Shown: positions 39,180 to 52,740, counted from the stretch's first letter. The stretch: 64,000 bases of DNA from Epiperipatus broadwayi (GCA_028023455.1 JAQFVV010000064.1:1583825-1647824), one strand, 5' to 3'. The notes: generated by a model from the letters alone, not told the origin. Made by a program: numbers and translations.

Positions 39180-41320
39180 ATTGTTTAGATAAGAGGCAAG
39201 ATTTTAATTTTTAATTATTTCATAAGGCAATTTAGAAAAAAATAGGTTAAATTTCTATTGTAGGAAGTATGAAAGAAAATTTAAATGGTTGTTTGAAAAA
39301 ATGAATAAAATTTAGTACAGTGATAGATATTTGAGAGTAATGTTTCTATTAATAAAGTTGTTAATCTTTCAGATATTAAGTTAAAGAACAGAGAATTATA
39401 GATTCTTAGTAAAGGTCCTAACTTTGCTCCTTTTCATTCAAAAAATATAGTTTTTGATTACAATTTTGTCTATTGAATCTAGTAATTTGAGTGATGAGCA
39501 GAAAATTGGCATTCAGTTGGTTTTAAACAAAAGCTTAAAAAGAAAAAAAAGATATTGTTAATCCTACTGAGGTTAGACATCTTAAGAATAGGTTAATTGC
39601 TAATAATGTGATCATTTATCATGAAGACAAAGCTGGCCAGTTTGTCATTATGAAATGAAATAAATTCAGGAAGAAAATGGATAAAGAATTAAATAATGGT
39701 TTATAAATATATGTTATTATAAAAGATCCAGGCAATGTGATTAAAAGAGGTTAATAAATATTATGAAAAAAAATGGTAAATTTAAAAATTTTTAATAGAT
39801 TATTTAAAATGTTATCATAATTAATGACTTCATATCAGCTAAGATGTTTATGAATATTAAGACTCACAAAGAGGGGTTTCCTTTAAGACTTATTTTCAAT
39901 TTTATAGGTAGGGTTGCGTAGGGTTTTTCTAGATTCTTGAATTTTTTTAAAATCAATTTGTTCATTTTGTTAATTACACAGTTTCTTCTTCTTTTCAGGC
40001 TTTTGATAAGATTAATAATTTTAAAATGGAAAGTAATTGGGTATAGTTTGGATATTAAGAATATATATCAATCTTAATAGGTTAAGCAGTATTGATGTTC
40101 TTATGTCTGTATTGGTTAAACATGGATCTTTATCAAAAAATACAATTAAAGTTATTAAAGATTTGCTTTTATTATTAGAGGATTATAATGGTAATTTTTA
40201 TAAGATTGAGGAAGGGTGGATAATAGGTTATATTATTTATCCTCTAATTTGTTCAGTTTATCTTAGTCATTTGGAAAAGAGAATTATTATTAAAAAGAAT
40301 TGTTTATATTTAAAATTATTTGTTAGATATGTGGATGTTTGTTTGCTTGTAGTTGAGAATGATAAATTGAAAGAGTTGGTAAATGAGTTTAATTGTTTTG
40401 ATCTTTCTATAAAATATATGGCAGAAGAAGATAGGTTAGATTTTGTTAAATTAAAATTTTTAGATCTATTGGTGATTAGAAATGTAAAGACTAATTTTTT
40501 GGCATGTAATCATTATCTTAAGAGTAAAGAGTTAAGGTCTGTAATTAAACTTGATACTCATCAATCTGTATCTATAAACTAAACTGCTTCAAGAAATTGT
40601 TATAGAAATAACAGATTAAATAATTCTAGTGTAGTAGCTTTGTTTCAACATGGTCAATTTTATAAAGATTATTTGAGTGTTGGATACTCTGAGAAATTTG
40701 TTAAAAATATTTTATTTAATAGTAATATTTGTAATGATGTAAAAGATAAAGAAAAATATGATTTTATTTCTTTGCCATTTAAATTGTCTTTTTATAAAAT
40801 TGTATGTAAAAATAATATTTTTTTTGGAAATAAGAAAATTGCTTGAAAAAGTGGTATTACTTTGAATAATTTATTAAATAATATAAAGGAAATTTTTGAT
40901 AGAAAGACTATTTCTGGAGTAATGTATATTATCCCTTGTTTTGTAAGAAGGTATATATAGGTCAGAATAGTTTGAGCTTAAATGAAAGAATAAACATACA
41001 TAAAAATAGGGTTAGAATTAAATGTCTTTGTTCTACTTGTATATCCATGGAAAAGACTACACTTAATTTTGATGAAACTAAGGTTGTCTTTTTTAAGAGA
41101 AATGAAATAAAAAGAATTAAAGATACTTTATTATTAAAATTTTATGATTTTGAAGCAATTAGCTTATTTAAAAATTATTTTAATATTAAGGGTGGATGGG
41201 AGGGATGTGGCATTGTGGCTAATGTGTTGTTATTTTATAGTTTTTTAGGTAACACTTGAGAAGTCTGCTTGTAGCAGTGAAACCATTGGTAGTATTCTAG
41301 AGTTTATTTTCTTGGCTAGT
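39180..41320 (+). pseudogene. PLE-1: Penelope-like element with reverse transcriptase and GIY-YIG endonuclease
   Basis: In order: NLSDIKLKNREL, stop, ILSKGPNFAPF (39361-39430), a typical Penelope N-terminal segment; HEDKAGQFVIMK near 39620-39655 (usual ADKGGAVVIL); MNIKTHKEGFPLRLI near 39850 (usual LPKIHK.G.PLRPI); YSLDIKNIY at 40042-40068, where the first RT aspartate survives; then a 181-codon frame (40037-40582) with GWIIGYIIYPLICSVYLSHL (usual G..MGSPLSP..A..FM..LE) and LFVRYVDVCLLVV. The YxDD box therefore reads YVDV, losing the second aspartate. Next come FLDLLVIRN and a linker frame (40640-40846). The endonuclease follows: GVMYIIPC, a one-base shift, then CKKVYIGQNSLSLNERINIH (40915-41005) and a tail to 41259. 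At least four frame breaks. Dead copy. Confidence 0.85.
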
Positions 41321-43600
41321 CTGATTGAGTTGTTAATTTGGGGTAATTTTGATTATATATATATATTGTGATGGAGCAGTCCATATCAATCATTGTTTAG
41401 ACAAAAAAAAAATCAATAAAACTACCTTTCAGTGATCAAATTTAAATCTAAAGTCATTTAAAAATTATTTAAAATATTTTTTTATTCATTATATAAAGTT
41501 GATTTTAAAATAGTTTTCTTTCACCTCTTGTTTTTAATCAATTTGATTAAAAACAAGCAAATGTGTTGATTATATTCCTGTCTCTTATTTTTATCAGTTC
41601 TAGTTTAATTCTAAAAGCGGAGATTTAATTGTATGTTGTTTTTGTTTAAAACCATCCTTGGGTGGAATTCTTCATTAGATTGAGTGGCAGATTGATATTT
41701 TCCCTGCCTAAGGTGTAGAATTTGACAACAAGGAAAGTTTTTCACAGGAAATGTAGCGAGATATAAATAGCCCCACCAATTTTGGGAGGAGTTGTTACTT
41801 ATTGTTGACTAGACAAGCTGTTTCCCAAGTGAGATTCAGTATTCTTTTACACACTTTGATTGCAGACTGTTGAGATTTATAGAGTTTTGGTAGCAGTTCA
41901 GACATTTAATTCCTGTTAAAAAAACTCGTAATTGTTAAAAGACTTCATTGCTTTACAGGATGTCTAAATATACTACTCTACATGTTGTCATCATCAATAT
42001 GCAGTGCTAACTTAAACAAATGATGAATCCTTGACTTCCAACTCTCCTTCAGTCATGCCATGAACATTTAAAAGAAGCCAGATCCCCAGTATCTCTACCT
42101 TGCGCTGTCAAAATTCCTGGAATATGAACTAGTACAAAAGTGCACACTCTACGTGAACATTGCTTTACCATAATATAAATATTTTCTTTTATTCTTCCCA
42201 GGGTAAATTCTTTTAGTTAAATCTCTGCTCAATCTTAAACATAAATCTGTATTCTTAATCAATATTTAACCTCATATTTAGCATTTGTTTTTGTTTTTTT
42301 ATTATACTTCACTGTGTGTCTTGGAATCTTAGTTTTAAAATTCCAAGTTTGCTTTCAATTTTATTTATCGGAGAGTGTCTAGTGAGTTTTTTTTATGCCT
42401 AACTTTTTATAAATGCTTTAGCAGTCTTGTGTATATTTTGAAATGCCCACCTGTAATTATTTTTATTATCCAATAATTGATTTTAAATACCGTGTTTGCA
42501 CTTTTGCAAACCACAAAATCTTTTGGCTGGCGACTTTTCGTATTTATTGTTCTAGTTTTCTGGATGTGGAGATTGCGTTTCTTCTTTTCTTATGTCTCTG
42601 AAATTGGAAACTGTAATTGTTTTTTTTTTTGTAATTTATAAGTCACCAGCAGGAAGATAATATTTATCCTTTTGTAAATTACCGGTGGAAGAGCGTTTCT
42701 TTCTGCTAAAGTATTTAATGCCTTAAGGTTTTTTTTTTACTCATAAACACTCTCTGATAAACTAACTTATAAAAATCTAGGAACATTTATATTTGCTTGC
42801 TAGATTCATTTTTGTCTTTTACGTGTGATTGAATTTTATCAGAGTGTGTACTCAGAACTTAGTTTGTCGATTTATTTGTAATCCATTTTCTTGAAATGCT
42901 GGGGCAGATGTAACTAGTTTTCTAATGATTTACTGGTTTTCTATTGAGACATTTAATTATTATTAGTTTTGGCCAATCGTTTGGTTGGGGATTGACCAGT
43001 TAATTGTGTTTTCCTTTCATTCTAAATCATATTTTCATTTGTTCTTGAGATAAATCAATCATCTTTGCTTTGAACATAATACAAGATGTAGCTTCTACTG
43101 GCATATAATTTTCTTTGTCCTGATGCATTTTCCAGGCCTATAAAAGCTCACTGGTGCTGATTTCATTGATTTATTTCAAGAACGTATTGTTTTTATATCT
43201 GTGAATGGGAAAACCAATGTTTAAGTGAATTCCCTGCTGAAAGAAATTTGCTCCCTCACTTTATAATTCGCTATTAGAAGATCAGTCTGTCTGCCAGAGC
43301 AGTGAATTTTCATCTTTCTGGTACATGCTTGATATAACCCTATTTGTTATATTATAAACTTTTTCTTATAAGTTATTTTTCTCTTAAATAAAATTTTTAA
43401 AATATGTTTAAACTTAATTTGGCTGTTTGTCTTAGTGCTTTTATTTCTCAATTGTCTATACAATATTTAAGATTCTTCTTTCTCTCTGAGTCTAGTCAGC
43501 ACAATCCATCATCATCATCCATTCTGATCACAGTAAATAAATTTTTCTATGTGATGTGATGTACTGTAGCTTCTTAAATGAAGTCATGAATCTCTCAGCA
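41321..43600. other. Unassigned 2.3 kb with two TATA-like motifs
   Basis: No coding resemblance. GATATAAATAGCCCC at about 41759-41773 and CCTATAAAAGCTC at about 43138-43150 are good TATA-box matches but have no linked gene. The stretch could include untranslated parts of PLE-1 or another element. Confidence 0.3.
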
Positions 43601-43837
43601 ATTATTCCCAGGGGAAACCTGTAGTGATCTGGTGGTGCCCTCTGTGATCAGGATAGATTGAGTGTCTGGTACAATATATATATACCAGCTGTTGAAATTC
43701 TACATTAAATTTATTCAGCATTGTCATATTACTGAGGCATTGAATTTTGACAACAAGTATATTATGAATATACAAAATTAACAAAGCGTATGCCACACTT
43801 GAATGAGAAGCTATAAAGATACACAGAAATTATTACA

Positions 43838-43878
43838 CGCTAAGCACTTTCGAGGTCTTTTGCCTCATATTCATAGCG
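43838..43878 (-). ncRNA. Hammerhead-like hairpin, degenerate
   Basis: On the minus strand CGCTA (43878-43874) pairs with TAGCG (43842-43838). Inside is ATATGAGG-CAAAAGA-CCTCGAAA, i.e. a GAGG/CCTC stem followed by GAAA, the layout of hammerhead stem II with part of the core. The CUGAUGA box is not intact (reads AATATGA). Penelope-like elements are known to carry hammerhead motifs in their terminal repeats, so this may be a relic. Activity is not expected. Confidence 0.3.
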
Positions 43879-44552
43879 GTACTGTGAGCTGCAGAATGAA
43901 AAAACAGGGCAAGGGAAACAAAACAGTATGCAAAGCATATGCAAATGAACTAGATAGTCCAACGTTTGGAGAAGTCAAAGCAGGTATCTCGTCTATTGAT
44001 GGAGTTATTATTGCCATTAATATTATGAATGTAAATGGATGACTAAGAAAAAAAATCTTAACTATTTTTCTGACATTTATCTTACAATGACAATATACTT
44101 TTTACACATTTTTCAGAACAATATTATTGAGACATTAAATATTTAGGCAGATTATTTGTAATGTACTATTTTGAATATGGTAATGAATATACACATAATA
44201 AAGGGAAAAAACATCAATTTTATCAAGATGTTTCAAGTTCTTTTTGGAAAGGTAGGTCAGTCAGTGAAAAAAAAAGTATGGTGTTGAATTTGCTATAAAA
44301 TTCTAATTTAATATCTCCTATTATTGGCATTCCACATTATATCAATGAAAGATTAATGATTGTAAAACTTGTTTTGCATAATGGTACAAGGACTTGCAAC
44401 TGTGTTTTTCAAATGAGGAATTTCCAGTATATATGAGTCATCAGCTTGCACTTATTATGTCCCTTCTTGATTTAGCAAGGTCTTTGGACTGGGAATTTAG
44501 TATTGTCATATCGTTTCATCTAATTAGTTTTCTTAAAAGTTATGTTTATAGC

Positions 44553-44775
<223 letters not shown>

Positions 44776-44829
44776 GTAGTTTTAGTTAGTAATAGTAGTA
44801 GTAATATTTTTAAAGAAATTATTCTATTT

Positions 44830-45060
44830 GTTAACTGATACCAGGATACTATATATAACTATGGGGAAGTGTTTTAGCTCACACCATGCCAGCATGACTT
44901 TAATAAACTTTACAATGTTTTAATGCTCACTACTCAATATTTCTACTTTATCACCCAGAAGTACAAATCCTTTGTTTAGAGAAAATTTATTAGTGATATT
45001 TCATATAGATTTATGGAATAGTTTGGGCCAATGGCTAGGCAAACCTCTATTGATCCATTT
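44830..45060 (-). pseudogene. Gypsy element G2: integrase N-terminal (zinc-binding) relic
   Basis: The minus strand reads WINRGLPSHWPKLF, NKFSLNKGFVLLGDKVEIL, IVKFIKVMLAW and KHFPIVIYSILVSVNK across shifted frames. This follows the conserved sequence around gypsy integrase H2C2 domains: GWP....L..F..R.ELS...G.LLWG.RVVIP, then VL..LH..H.G...MK.LAR.YVWWPG.D..IE. The reading stops where the microsatellite begins, before the catalytic core. Confidence 0.6.
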
Positions 45061-45429
45061 GACTAACAGTTGATATTCTTTATTAGCCTTTGTCCAACTT
45101 ACTACTTTTATTACTGTGCATCATTTCAGCTTTTCACCCATCTATTTAATTAATGGTTGATGTGGTTGGATCCAGTTTTGATTTAATTGGTACCCTTGAG
45201 TGTGCATTTGGTATATTGAATTACATTCCCTTTTGTAAAATTTAATTTTAAATCAGATCCTGCTAAGACATTAATAATAAGGGTATTTTTAACTTTGTAA
45301 TTTTGGTGGTTTATTTTGAAAAAGGAAAGTGAGCTTTTATATTCGTTTTTCTCTTTCAATCAACATACCTGTTCTAAATGGCCCACAATTCCACTGGCTT
45401 TATAGTGTTTCTTTTATCAATTTCTATCT

Positions 45430-45993
45430 GCATGCTATATGGTCTTTCTTTCAATAGCAGTATCAAACCATTTCTTTCAAATTACTGTTTAATGCAAGCA
45501 CTATTTTCTTCCTACAACCAAAATTTTGAAATTCCTTACATTTCTCTAATACAATTTTATGGTCTAATGCCATTTTGAATGCTTCATAATAAGTCAAATC
45601 CCTTAAGTCTAGAAACTTCTCTCTAAAACCATTATCACACTTTCCTCAAAGAATTGTAACAGTGTCCTTGTGAGATTCTCCAAATTTATAATGTTTAATC
45701 AAATTTTCAATATCTGGTCATAATTATGACATATTTCACCTTGGCTTGCCACCTATTTCTAAAATGCAACTGTGTTACATGTTTTGAATGCTATGGACAA
45801 ACGTAATTATTTAACTTCTCCAATATAGTTGCATATAATAATTTCTCTGGAATCCCATGTGATCACATTGGCAACTTGCAATTTCAATTACATTCTGCTC
45901 AGCATAGCATAGCAGAGTGGCAACTTTAATGGGGTCACTAGAGATTCCATTTGTAAAAAAAGATTCTTTATTCTCTTTAAATAAATTGGCCAA
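45430..45993 (-). pseudogene. Gypsy element G2: gag relic
   Basis: The minus-strand frame from 45993 reads MANLFKENKESFFTNGIS and then KVATLLCYA, matching the opening of mag-type gypsy Gag (L..FF.ANGI....KVA.LL...G). Later pieces in shifting frames correspond to the rest of the capsid: LNNYVCP-like, HFRNRWQAK, ISQGHCYNSL and RDLTYYEAFKMALDHKI (usual RDLT...AL.IA...E). Protease, RT and RNase H are not recognisable between here and the integrase piece at 45060, so they are deleted. The same family as G1 is possible but unproven. Confidence 0.55.
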
Positions 45994-46152
45994 TTGAATA
46001 GATAGTTACATTAAACTTATTTAATGTCACTTGTGATGTCATTTTAAAACCCTAAAACTAAGTGTTATGATTAAATAAACTTTTTTCTAATTTATCCAAG
46101 ATTTGATCTACTCACAAACTCCCCCTTGAGCTGGTTGACTGCATAAGTTTTC

Positions 46153-46720
46153 TGCTGTGTACTGATAATATGAGTATTGCAGTTGTGATAAAGGTGCTGA
46201 AATAAGCAGAAATAAAATATTCACAGATAGAATAAGTTAAATATATTATGTTTATTAAACCATCAAGATGATGTATAAAAGATCAAATAAAGATATTACA
46301 AAGCTAGCATATACATACATGTAGCCATACAACTTACAAATAAGGTTGTGACTTGAAAAAATCCCTTGATCCACCCTGATATCTTCTGTAATGTAAATTC
46401 ATTGGGTCTTCATCTTCTTGCACACATAAAACTTTGGACTTGCAATTCATACATGCTTCACAACTGTGTTTCCATAATGTGTGAGCTTGTGACTTTTTTC
46501 TCTCAAGTTGTTATTTATTATGTTACTGTGCCTGTATCTCTTTTTTTTTTTCAAGTTGGCATTTATTCTGTTCCAGATTTTTCCCAAGTAGCAATGCCAT
46601 ATTTCATATTCCTTTAATTTATATATCAAGAAAAATTTAGATTCTGATTACCAATCTAATTAATTATTTTTCTAATCTAATTAATTATTATTTAATGGTA
46701 ATTTTTATTTTTGGAACAGG
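46153..46720 (-). repeat. Gypsy G2 LTR-like repeat (repeat C), copy 2
   Basis: Diverged counterpart of 37062-38110, uninterrupted. It lies just upstream of the gag relic on the minus strand, the position of a 5' LTR. Shared landmarks: TGTACTGATAATATGAG, AGCAGAAATAAAATATTCAC, GATATTACAAAGCTAGCATA, ATGTAGCCATACAACTTACAA and AATTAATTATTATTTAATGGTA. Confidence 0.5.
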
Positions 46721-47692
46721 TTCAATTCTTCTATTATAATCAATTTTAATCATAACGTAAACGTTATTATTTGGAAATCATTCCAATATAACTTATAATC
46801 TTATTTTATTAAAATGGTGGTTTTTTATTTAAGTATAGAATTTTGCTGCTTTTGTGGATTATAGTTATTAAAAAAAAAGACTGTAACTATCTGATCCATC
46901 GGTGTTCTGATTGGGAAAAATTCTCTCAACTTGATATTATTCAAAACCTGCTATAAAACGATCAGAAACAAATATATTTATTACAAGTTACAATTGCTAC
47001 AAGTTTGAAAAAAAAAATGATATTAGCGCATGCGCAATCTAAACTTTATAAATGAAAACAACAGTTCAGATGGAAATCTAACCGAAAGCTTTTTTTTTTC
47101 AACTTATATTTTTTACTTATTATTAATATAATCATGAATTTAAACTTTATATAAAATAGTTTTTATGTTCTCTCTGAATTGATATTATTTTTAAATGAAA
47201 AGTAAAAATCGATCATACAAGTATCGGTAGAAATAATCATTTAAGCTATTTAAATCTTTCAAGAGAATAAGCAACTGTGAATTTGATTTATGAAATAATT
47301 TATAGGTTTCTGAAGCAAAATAATTTATGTTAAACATTAGCAATAAATATAAGTAATAATTAAAAGTTGACGGTTTTATCCACAGAACAACGGAAACTAA
47401 AGATTTTCACTGAGGCCGTTGATATATTAGCTTTTCTTTTCAATATAAAAATAAATATCTATTTTATGTTAATTATAATGTTCTTTTTTAAAACTAGTGT
47501 ATATATTAAGCCTTTCATTTCCTCTCGTTTATACTTATATAACATATAATAAAGTATTTTATAATAATCTATAAGCTTAGTTTTTAAAGACAAAACAATT
47601 AATATTAAGAATAACTATTATTTCTTAAGTTGTATATTTAGTTCCCGCATAATCTAAGAAAAAACAATGCCACAGAATATATATATATATAG
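46721..47692. other. No recognised gene
   Basis: AT-rich. GCGCATGCGCAATCT at 47026-47040 is the only GC-palindromic motif. The 60-codon frame at 47367-47549 has no recognised domain. Confidence 0.4.
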
Positions 47693-47800
47693 AGAAACAT
47701 ACTATTGTTTAGCTGAAGTCATGGGATGTTTTTTAATGTTATATCCAGGCATAGTTGGCTCGTTTCTGGTTGGAATTCTATTAGGAAGGATTAAGCTTAG
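47693..47800 (+). CDS. Candidate host exon with strong 5' splice site
   Basis: An open frame from about 47691 reads YYCLAEVMGCFLMLYPGIVG and then SFLVGILLGRIKLR, ending AG|GTAAGG at 47800/47801, an excellent donor. Acceptors could be ATATATATAG at 47692 or TTATATCCAG at 47748. The encoded stretch is hydrophobic and glycine-rich, like one membrane helix followed by positive residues (RIKLR). It is short, no neighbouring exon was found, and I do not recognise the family. It may be chance or part of an unknown repeat. Confidence 0.2.
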
Positions 47801-48929
47801 GTAAGGAAACTACCAGCCAAACATGCTTCGAAAAATACTCCATAGAAATTAATATCACAAATGTTGAACTGTAAACAAAACTGTTTATTACTTAAACTAT
47901 ATGCAGAATAAATATCAGACAGATAATAATTTGCATGGCACAAAAAAATCTTTGATGCATGATATAAAATTTGTACTGCTAACAATTGTTCAACTTGTAT
48001 ATAATGTACTTAAGTATTTTCAAAACCATCTCACTTCAGAAATCATAAAACGTCTGGATGGCCTGTAAATAATCCTATATCTATTTCTTACCTAGATAGT
48101 AGATATCTCTGGAATTTAAACTTCAGCTCACATAGAAGTCCTATGAGTTTATGTGAGTTTTCTCCCTATCTTATCTAGAAAGCCATTTATACTCTTGAAA
48201 TAGTTCATGATCGAAAGTGCAGGTACACATGGAGAGACTATTTAACATTTTTCCTGATTAATCATCATTCGTTGTATTTTCAATAAGAATTATTATTAAT
48301 GTTTATTAATCAAAAATATGATTAAACTGCAAATATCTTCTTTTTTTTAATATTTTTACAAAACATGTAATATAATCTTTCATTAATTGACTATACTATC
48401 TAAACTAAATTCATGAAATCTTTCTTAAAATTTACGAAAAAAATATTTTAGCAATGAAAAGACTAGATGAATCTATTATTAAAAAGAAAGCTGATATCAT
48501 GATGAGTATAAAATAGTTTAATAAAAAAGCAAATAGTAATCAAAAAGCAAAAAAAAAAAAAATAGTTCTACAAAAAATTACATAGTAATAAAAAAGCAAG
48601 AAAACAAACTAGATATTATTATTTATTTATTTATCTATTTAGTGTATGAATTTAGACACCTTAACTGTTAGCAAAATATTATAAAGAAGTCTGTAGACAT
48701 TAATACCACTAGAGTTCCAGTTAACAGTTTTATTCTATATTTTCATAATATGCCATCATAAGATGAAGTCCAACAAAATGAAAATCTGATTTCTATGTAG
48801 AGACATTAATTTCATATACTAATGCACATTATTTGCCAGGTAAACTGTGACAAAGCTTTTATCCATTTATTGCTATTATAATTACATGTTTTGAAATGGC
48901 AGATATTTTAAAAGGTGAGACAAATTTTA

Positions 48930-49900
48930 AATAATTAAAAGGGTAAAGCTTTAGAAAGTAGTGAAATCATTAGATATTTTAAAAGAATAAGGTAAAAAAA
49001 ATAAAGTAATTGTTGGGGAAGCTATGCATCCATTGACAACTTCATAATAATATACTAGAACATTAGAAGAATTTTCTAGTGTTCTTGATATTTTGAGATA
49101 AGTCAAAAATGATATTAAAAATTACTGATTTTATGTAATATTTTTTTCCAAAAATCCAAATATTAAGACAAGTTATCAGAGAGACTAATGAATAATAGTT
49201 TGCATTGGATTTATAGATTATGAAAAGGTTTTTGAACAAAAGTATTTCTATAATAATTAAAACTTTAGGAATATGGAGACATAGATCCAGGATATTGTAA
49301 AATTTTTAGAAATATTTTTGAGCAATAACAATAGCATAGATTTTATTACATGATATCGCTAAAAACATTAACAGTGTTAAAGGTAGTGTAGATAAGAATA
49401 TTCCATTTATACAACAATTTATAAATATATTTTTTGGATTAAAATGGAAATATAATTGAATAAAAATAAAGATAAATTATTTCAGTTTGCCAAATGATAT
49501 GTTTCTGATGTTTTGGAAATATTGCCAAACTTATCAGATAAAAAGAATGAAAATAAGACTAAAAATAAATATAAAATGACTAAGGTAGTCTTTAATGGCT
49601 TTAAAAAAAAAGGGAAAATAAAATTATAATTAATGAATTGGAATACATACTGAAATATGATGAATGAAATTAATCATAGAATTAAGATTTAATAGAATGC
49701 TTTTGGTGGAAATAATACTGAAAGAAAATAAGAAAAATGACTTCAATAAAGGCATTTTTACTCATTTTTACATATAAATCTCATACTTGAACATATATAT
49801 ATACTTCAGGCTGGAAAGAAATTTTGGAAAAAGATATCAAATTGAGAATAATAATGGCAGCTTAGAAATGAAGTATTTAAGTGGTAGAATAAATAGGTAC
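48930..49900 (+). pseudogene. RTE-3: heavily decayed RTE-type retrotransposon
   Basis: Fragments recall RTE-1 and RTE-2: KGKALESSEII near 48945, then IDYEKVFE-like across frames near 49215 (usual DYEKAFDS), DIDPGYCKIFRNIF near 49280-49320 (compare VDLGYYFILKNIY in RTE-1), NKYKMTKVVFNGF near 49565, and MMNEINHRIKI near 49665 (compare EINHRIKL in RTE-1). No frame stays open for long. This is the most decayed of the three copies. Confidence 0.65.
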
Positions 49901-49939
49901 CATTGCTATCATTGAAAAAGGAAACAGTAAAACATTACA

Positions 49940-50180
49940 TGACCCAGTTTCCATAATATTGCTCAGTAGCAAATTTCTTTTGTTTCAGCATGATTATGCA
50001 AGCTTTATTAATCAGTTAATGCCAGATAATAGTGCTTAATAAATTCCTATTTGATGTGGTCCTAGCCAATATCCCTGACCTTGTTTCTAGATTATGGTTT
50101 TCTTCAATGAGGAGCTTTTAATATGGAAGGAATGCATTTGGAACTTTTAGATCTGTTCCTTTCCTCTAGACAATATATCA
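49940..50180. repeat. Hairpin family A, degenerate half copy (A7)
   Basis: TAAATTCCTATTTGATGTGG, CCAATATCCCTGACCTTGTT, TCTTCAATGAGGAGCTTTTA and CTTTTAGATCT follow the order of the family A left arm but are much diverged. Confidence 0.5.
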
Positions 50181-52740
50181 GTATAAAAAAATAGCTACAG
50201 TCAATTTATGGAATATCACCAACCTCACATATTCACACAAAGTGTAATGTTTCTAAGTCTCAAACATTTAAGTTTAGCTGTCTGTATTTTCAGTAGACAT
50301 AAGAACTGTACTCTGAAATGAGAGTGAATTCAATTCTTATTTCTTCAAAAGTACAGATAAGCTGTGCTCATGTGTTTATCTTGGGACTAGTAAAACTAAC
50401 ATGTTGTTTCCTAGTAGTAGCTTGTGGATATTTTCTATAATGTATAGATTTAATAAAGATACTGCTAATGTTCATATTACAATTGAGTTGCAAACTATTA
50501 AATCTGACATTAATAGAAAAATATTTGAATGACTTAATTTCTTAAGACTTCAAGAGGAATTTGAGCACAAAAGGTGTCAGTACTCAAATTAATATGAGGA
50601 CCACAGACTCCAGAGGTCTGATAGTATACCACTACACAAAAACATTCAGATCAATCAATCATTTATATATCTTTATAGAGAGATTATTATTTGTTGTAAG
50701 ACTTTTGGGAAACTTTGCTGTTTCTAAGTACTAAGCTTATAAATATTATGCATACTTTCAGTACAAATAACATTTATACTCTGAAATGAAAACATTCAAT
50801 TTTTATTCCATAATATACATTGTATCAATATATACTTCTTTGCTTATATATACCTCCCCCCCTCCCCATGCAAATAAAAAAAGATAATTTAAAATTCATA
50901 AATTGAATAAAATTTACAGTAGGTCAGCAGCCATTTATCTGTCTCAGAACATCCTATGTAATCATACATATTAATAATGTTTCTTCAACTAATGTTGAAA
51001 ACATATACATTTTATTCATTGCTTTTATTATTCTTTTTGAATTTGATATACATTTTCTAAGCTTAATACTAAATGTTTTACAAAATTAAACAAAAAAGTC
51101 ATAAATTATTTTTCAGAGTGATAAAACAAATTTTAGCAATTTAATAGTGTCAGAAATAAACAATGGTCAAATTTCCTGTTTTAGCATCAGAGAACTTAAA
51201 ATTTGAAGAATTTAACAAAAATGGATAATGGAAATTAGAAGTGAATGTATACATTTTAAAATTGATATGGACTTAAAACATCAAAACAACTATAAAGGCT
51301 GTAGTCTGCCGGTGGCAAGATTCCTATTACATTTCCATAAAGAAAAAAGGTATTGAAGAAATAGGTTATCATGCAGAACACATTTGATTGTGATGAAAAT
51401 CTGACATTTTTCTATTTATTTTATTTTAAAGAATCCTTATTGGAAAATATTGTGCTTTTGTAGTTCAATAAACATAATTGTAAGGGACTTAAACTCAGAC
51501 TGTCAAACTCCCCACAATATAGTGTAAACAATATACATGTATTTAAATAGTTCAATAAACAATAGCTATTCTATTATAATCAATGCTTCTCGATAAAATC
51601 TGAGCTTTGTACATAATGCTCAATACACATGAAGGTGTCTTTGAACAAAATATAGTCATAATGGCTTTACTTTATTTTCTTCAAAAGTACAGATTAGCTA
51701 TGAGCTCATGATCCAGCTCAGTAATACTATGCAAAACATTGTTGTTGCCTGGTAACATTTTCTGAATACTTTCTTTAATTAAAAACATGTATTTATTTTT
51801 ATATTGCACTGAAAATGTAATGGAGAGCTGGTAATTGCTATAGTAAAATTAGACGAGTAATGATTTATGAGTTTGCCACTATAATACTATGAAGTATCAA
51901 TCATTGTTTATTACACATAAATATATAGAGTAAAAAAGAAAATAGTCTCATTCTAAAAACAAATGGATAATTGTTTATAAGTGCAATTTAGTGATTGACT
52001 GCACATTTAATAATGTCATTAAGTTTACCTGAATTTCAGTTTTAATTTATACATTTTACTTAACCGAGAAATGATCCCAAAATCTTCAGCTCTGAATCAT
52101 CTCTCTGTCATTGCACTAAATTAAATATAGCAATAATAAAATGCTTAGCCACTCTAGTGACTATGTGACAAATGAACACCAAAAGTGGATAATTGAGATT
52201 CAATGTAGGAACTTTCATTTTCAAATCCGTCATTCAACTATTGTACTAAACTGCAAAAGCATCACCCACAAAAAATAATATTGGAGAAAGCATTAACTAT
52301 CAATATCCAGTTTGATAAAAGTTTTGTTTCATATTTTGTTGTTGAATTCGTTACCTGAAAATACTTAGATATACTTTTACTGACCAATACTTAAATAATA
52401 AGCTAGGTTGACAAAAAAATAATTATTTGCAAAACGTCTTTCAGATACAACCCAGATTCAGTTTCAGTTTGTGATATTGGAGATACATTTTCATTATCTC
52501 GCACATACTATTATGTATCCACATGTGCATATACTAAACTATATATATATGGTGAATAGTTTCTGGTTATTTTATTAGAATATAGACTACAATTATATAT
52601 ATATATAATTGCTTTGGATAAATTTATTTAAAGTCAAATCCATCCTCTAGTTGTTTATTAATTTGACTTTAGCCAAACACAATATTTGAGCCATTATTAA
52701 TCAACATGTTTTGAATAAATCTCATAATAGTAAAATTGAA
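50181..52740. other. No recognised feature in 2.5 kb
   Basis: AT-rich, with a short CCTCCCCCCCTCCCC-like tract at about 50853-50867. No coding or structural signal I can support. Confidence 0.4.

Noticed and set aside
41759-43150. Two TATA-box-like promoters
   Set aside because: Good motif matches but in very AT-rich DNA, with no downstream gene or initiator. Noted only in the region description.
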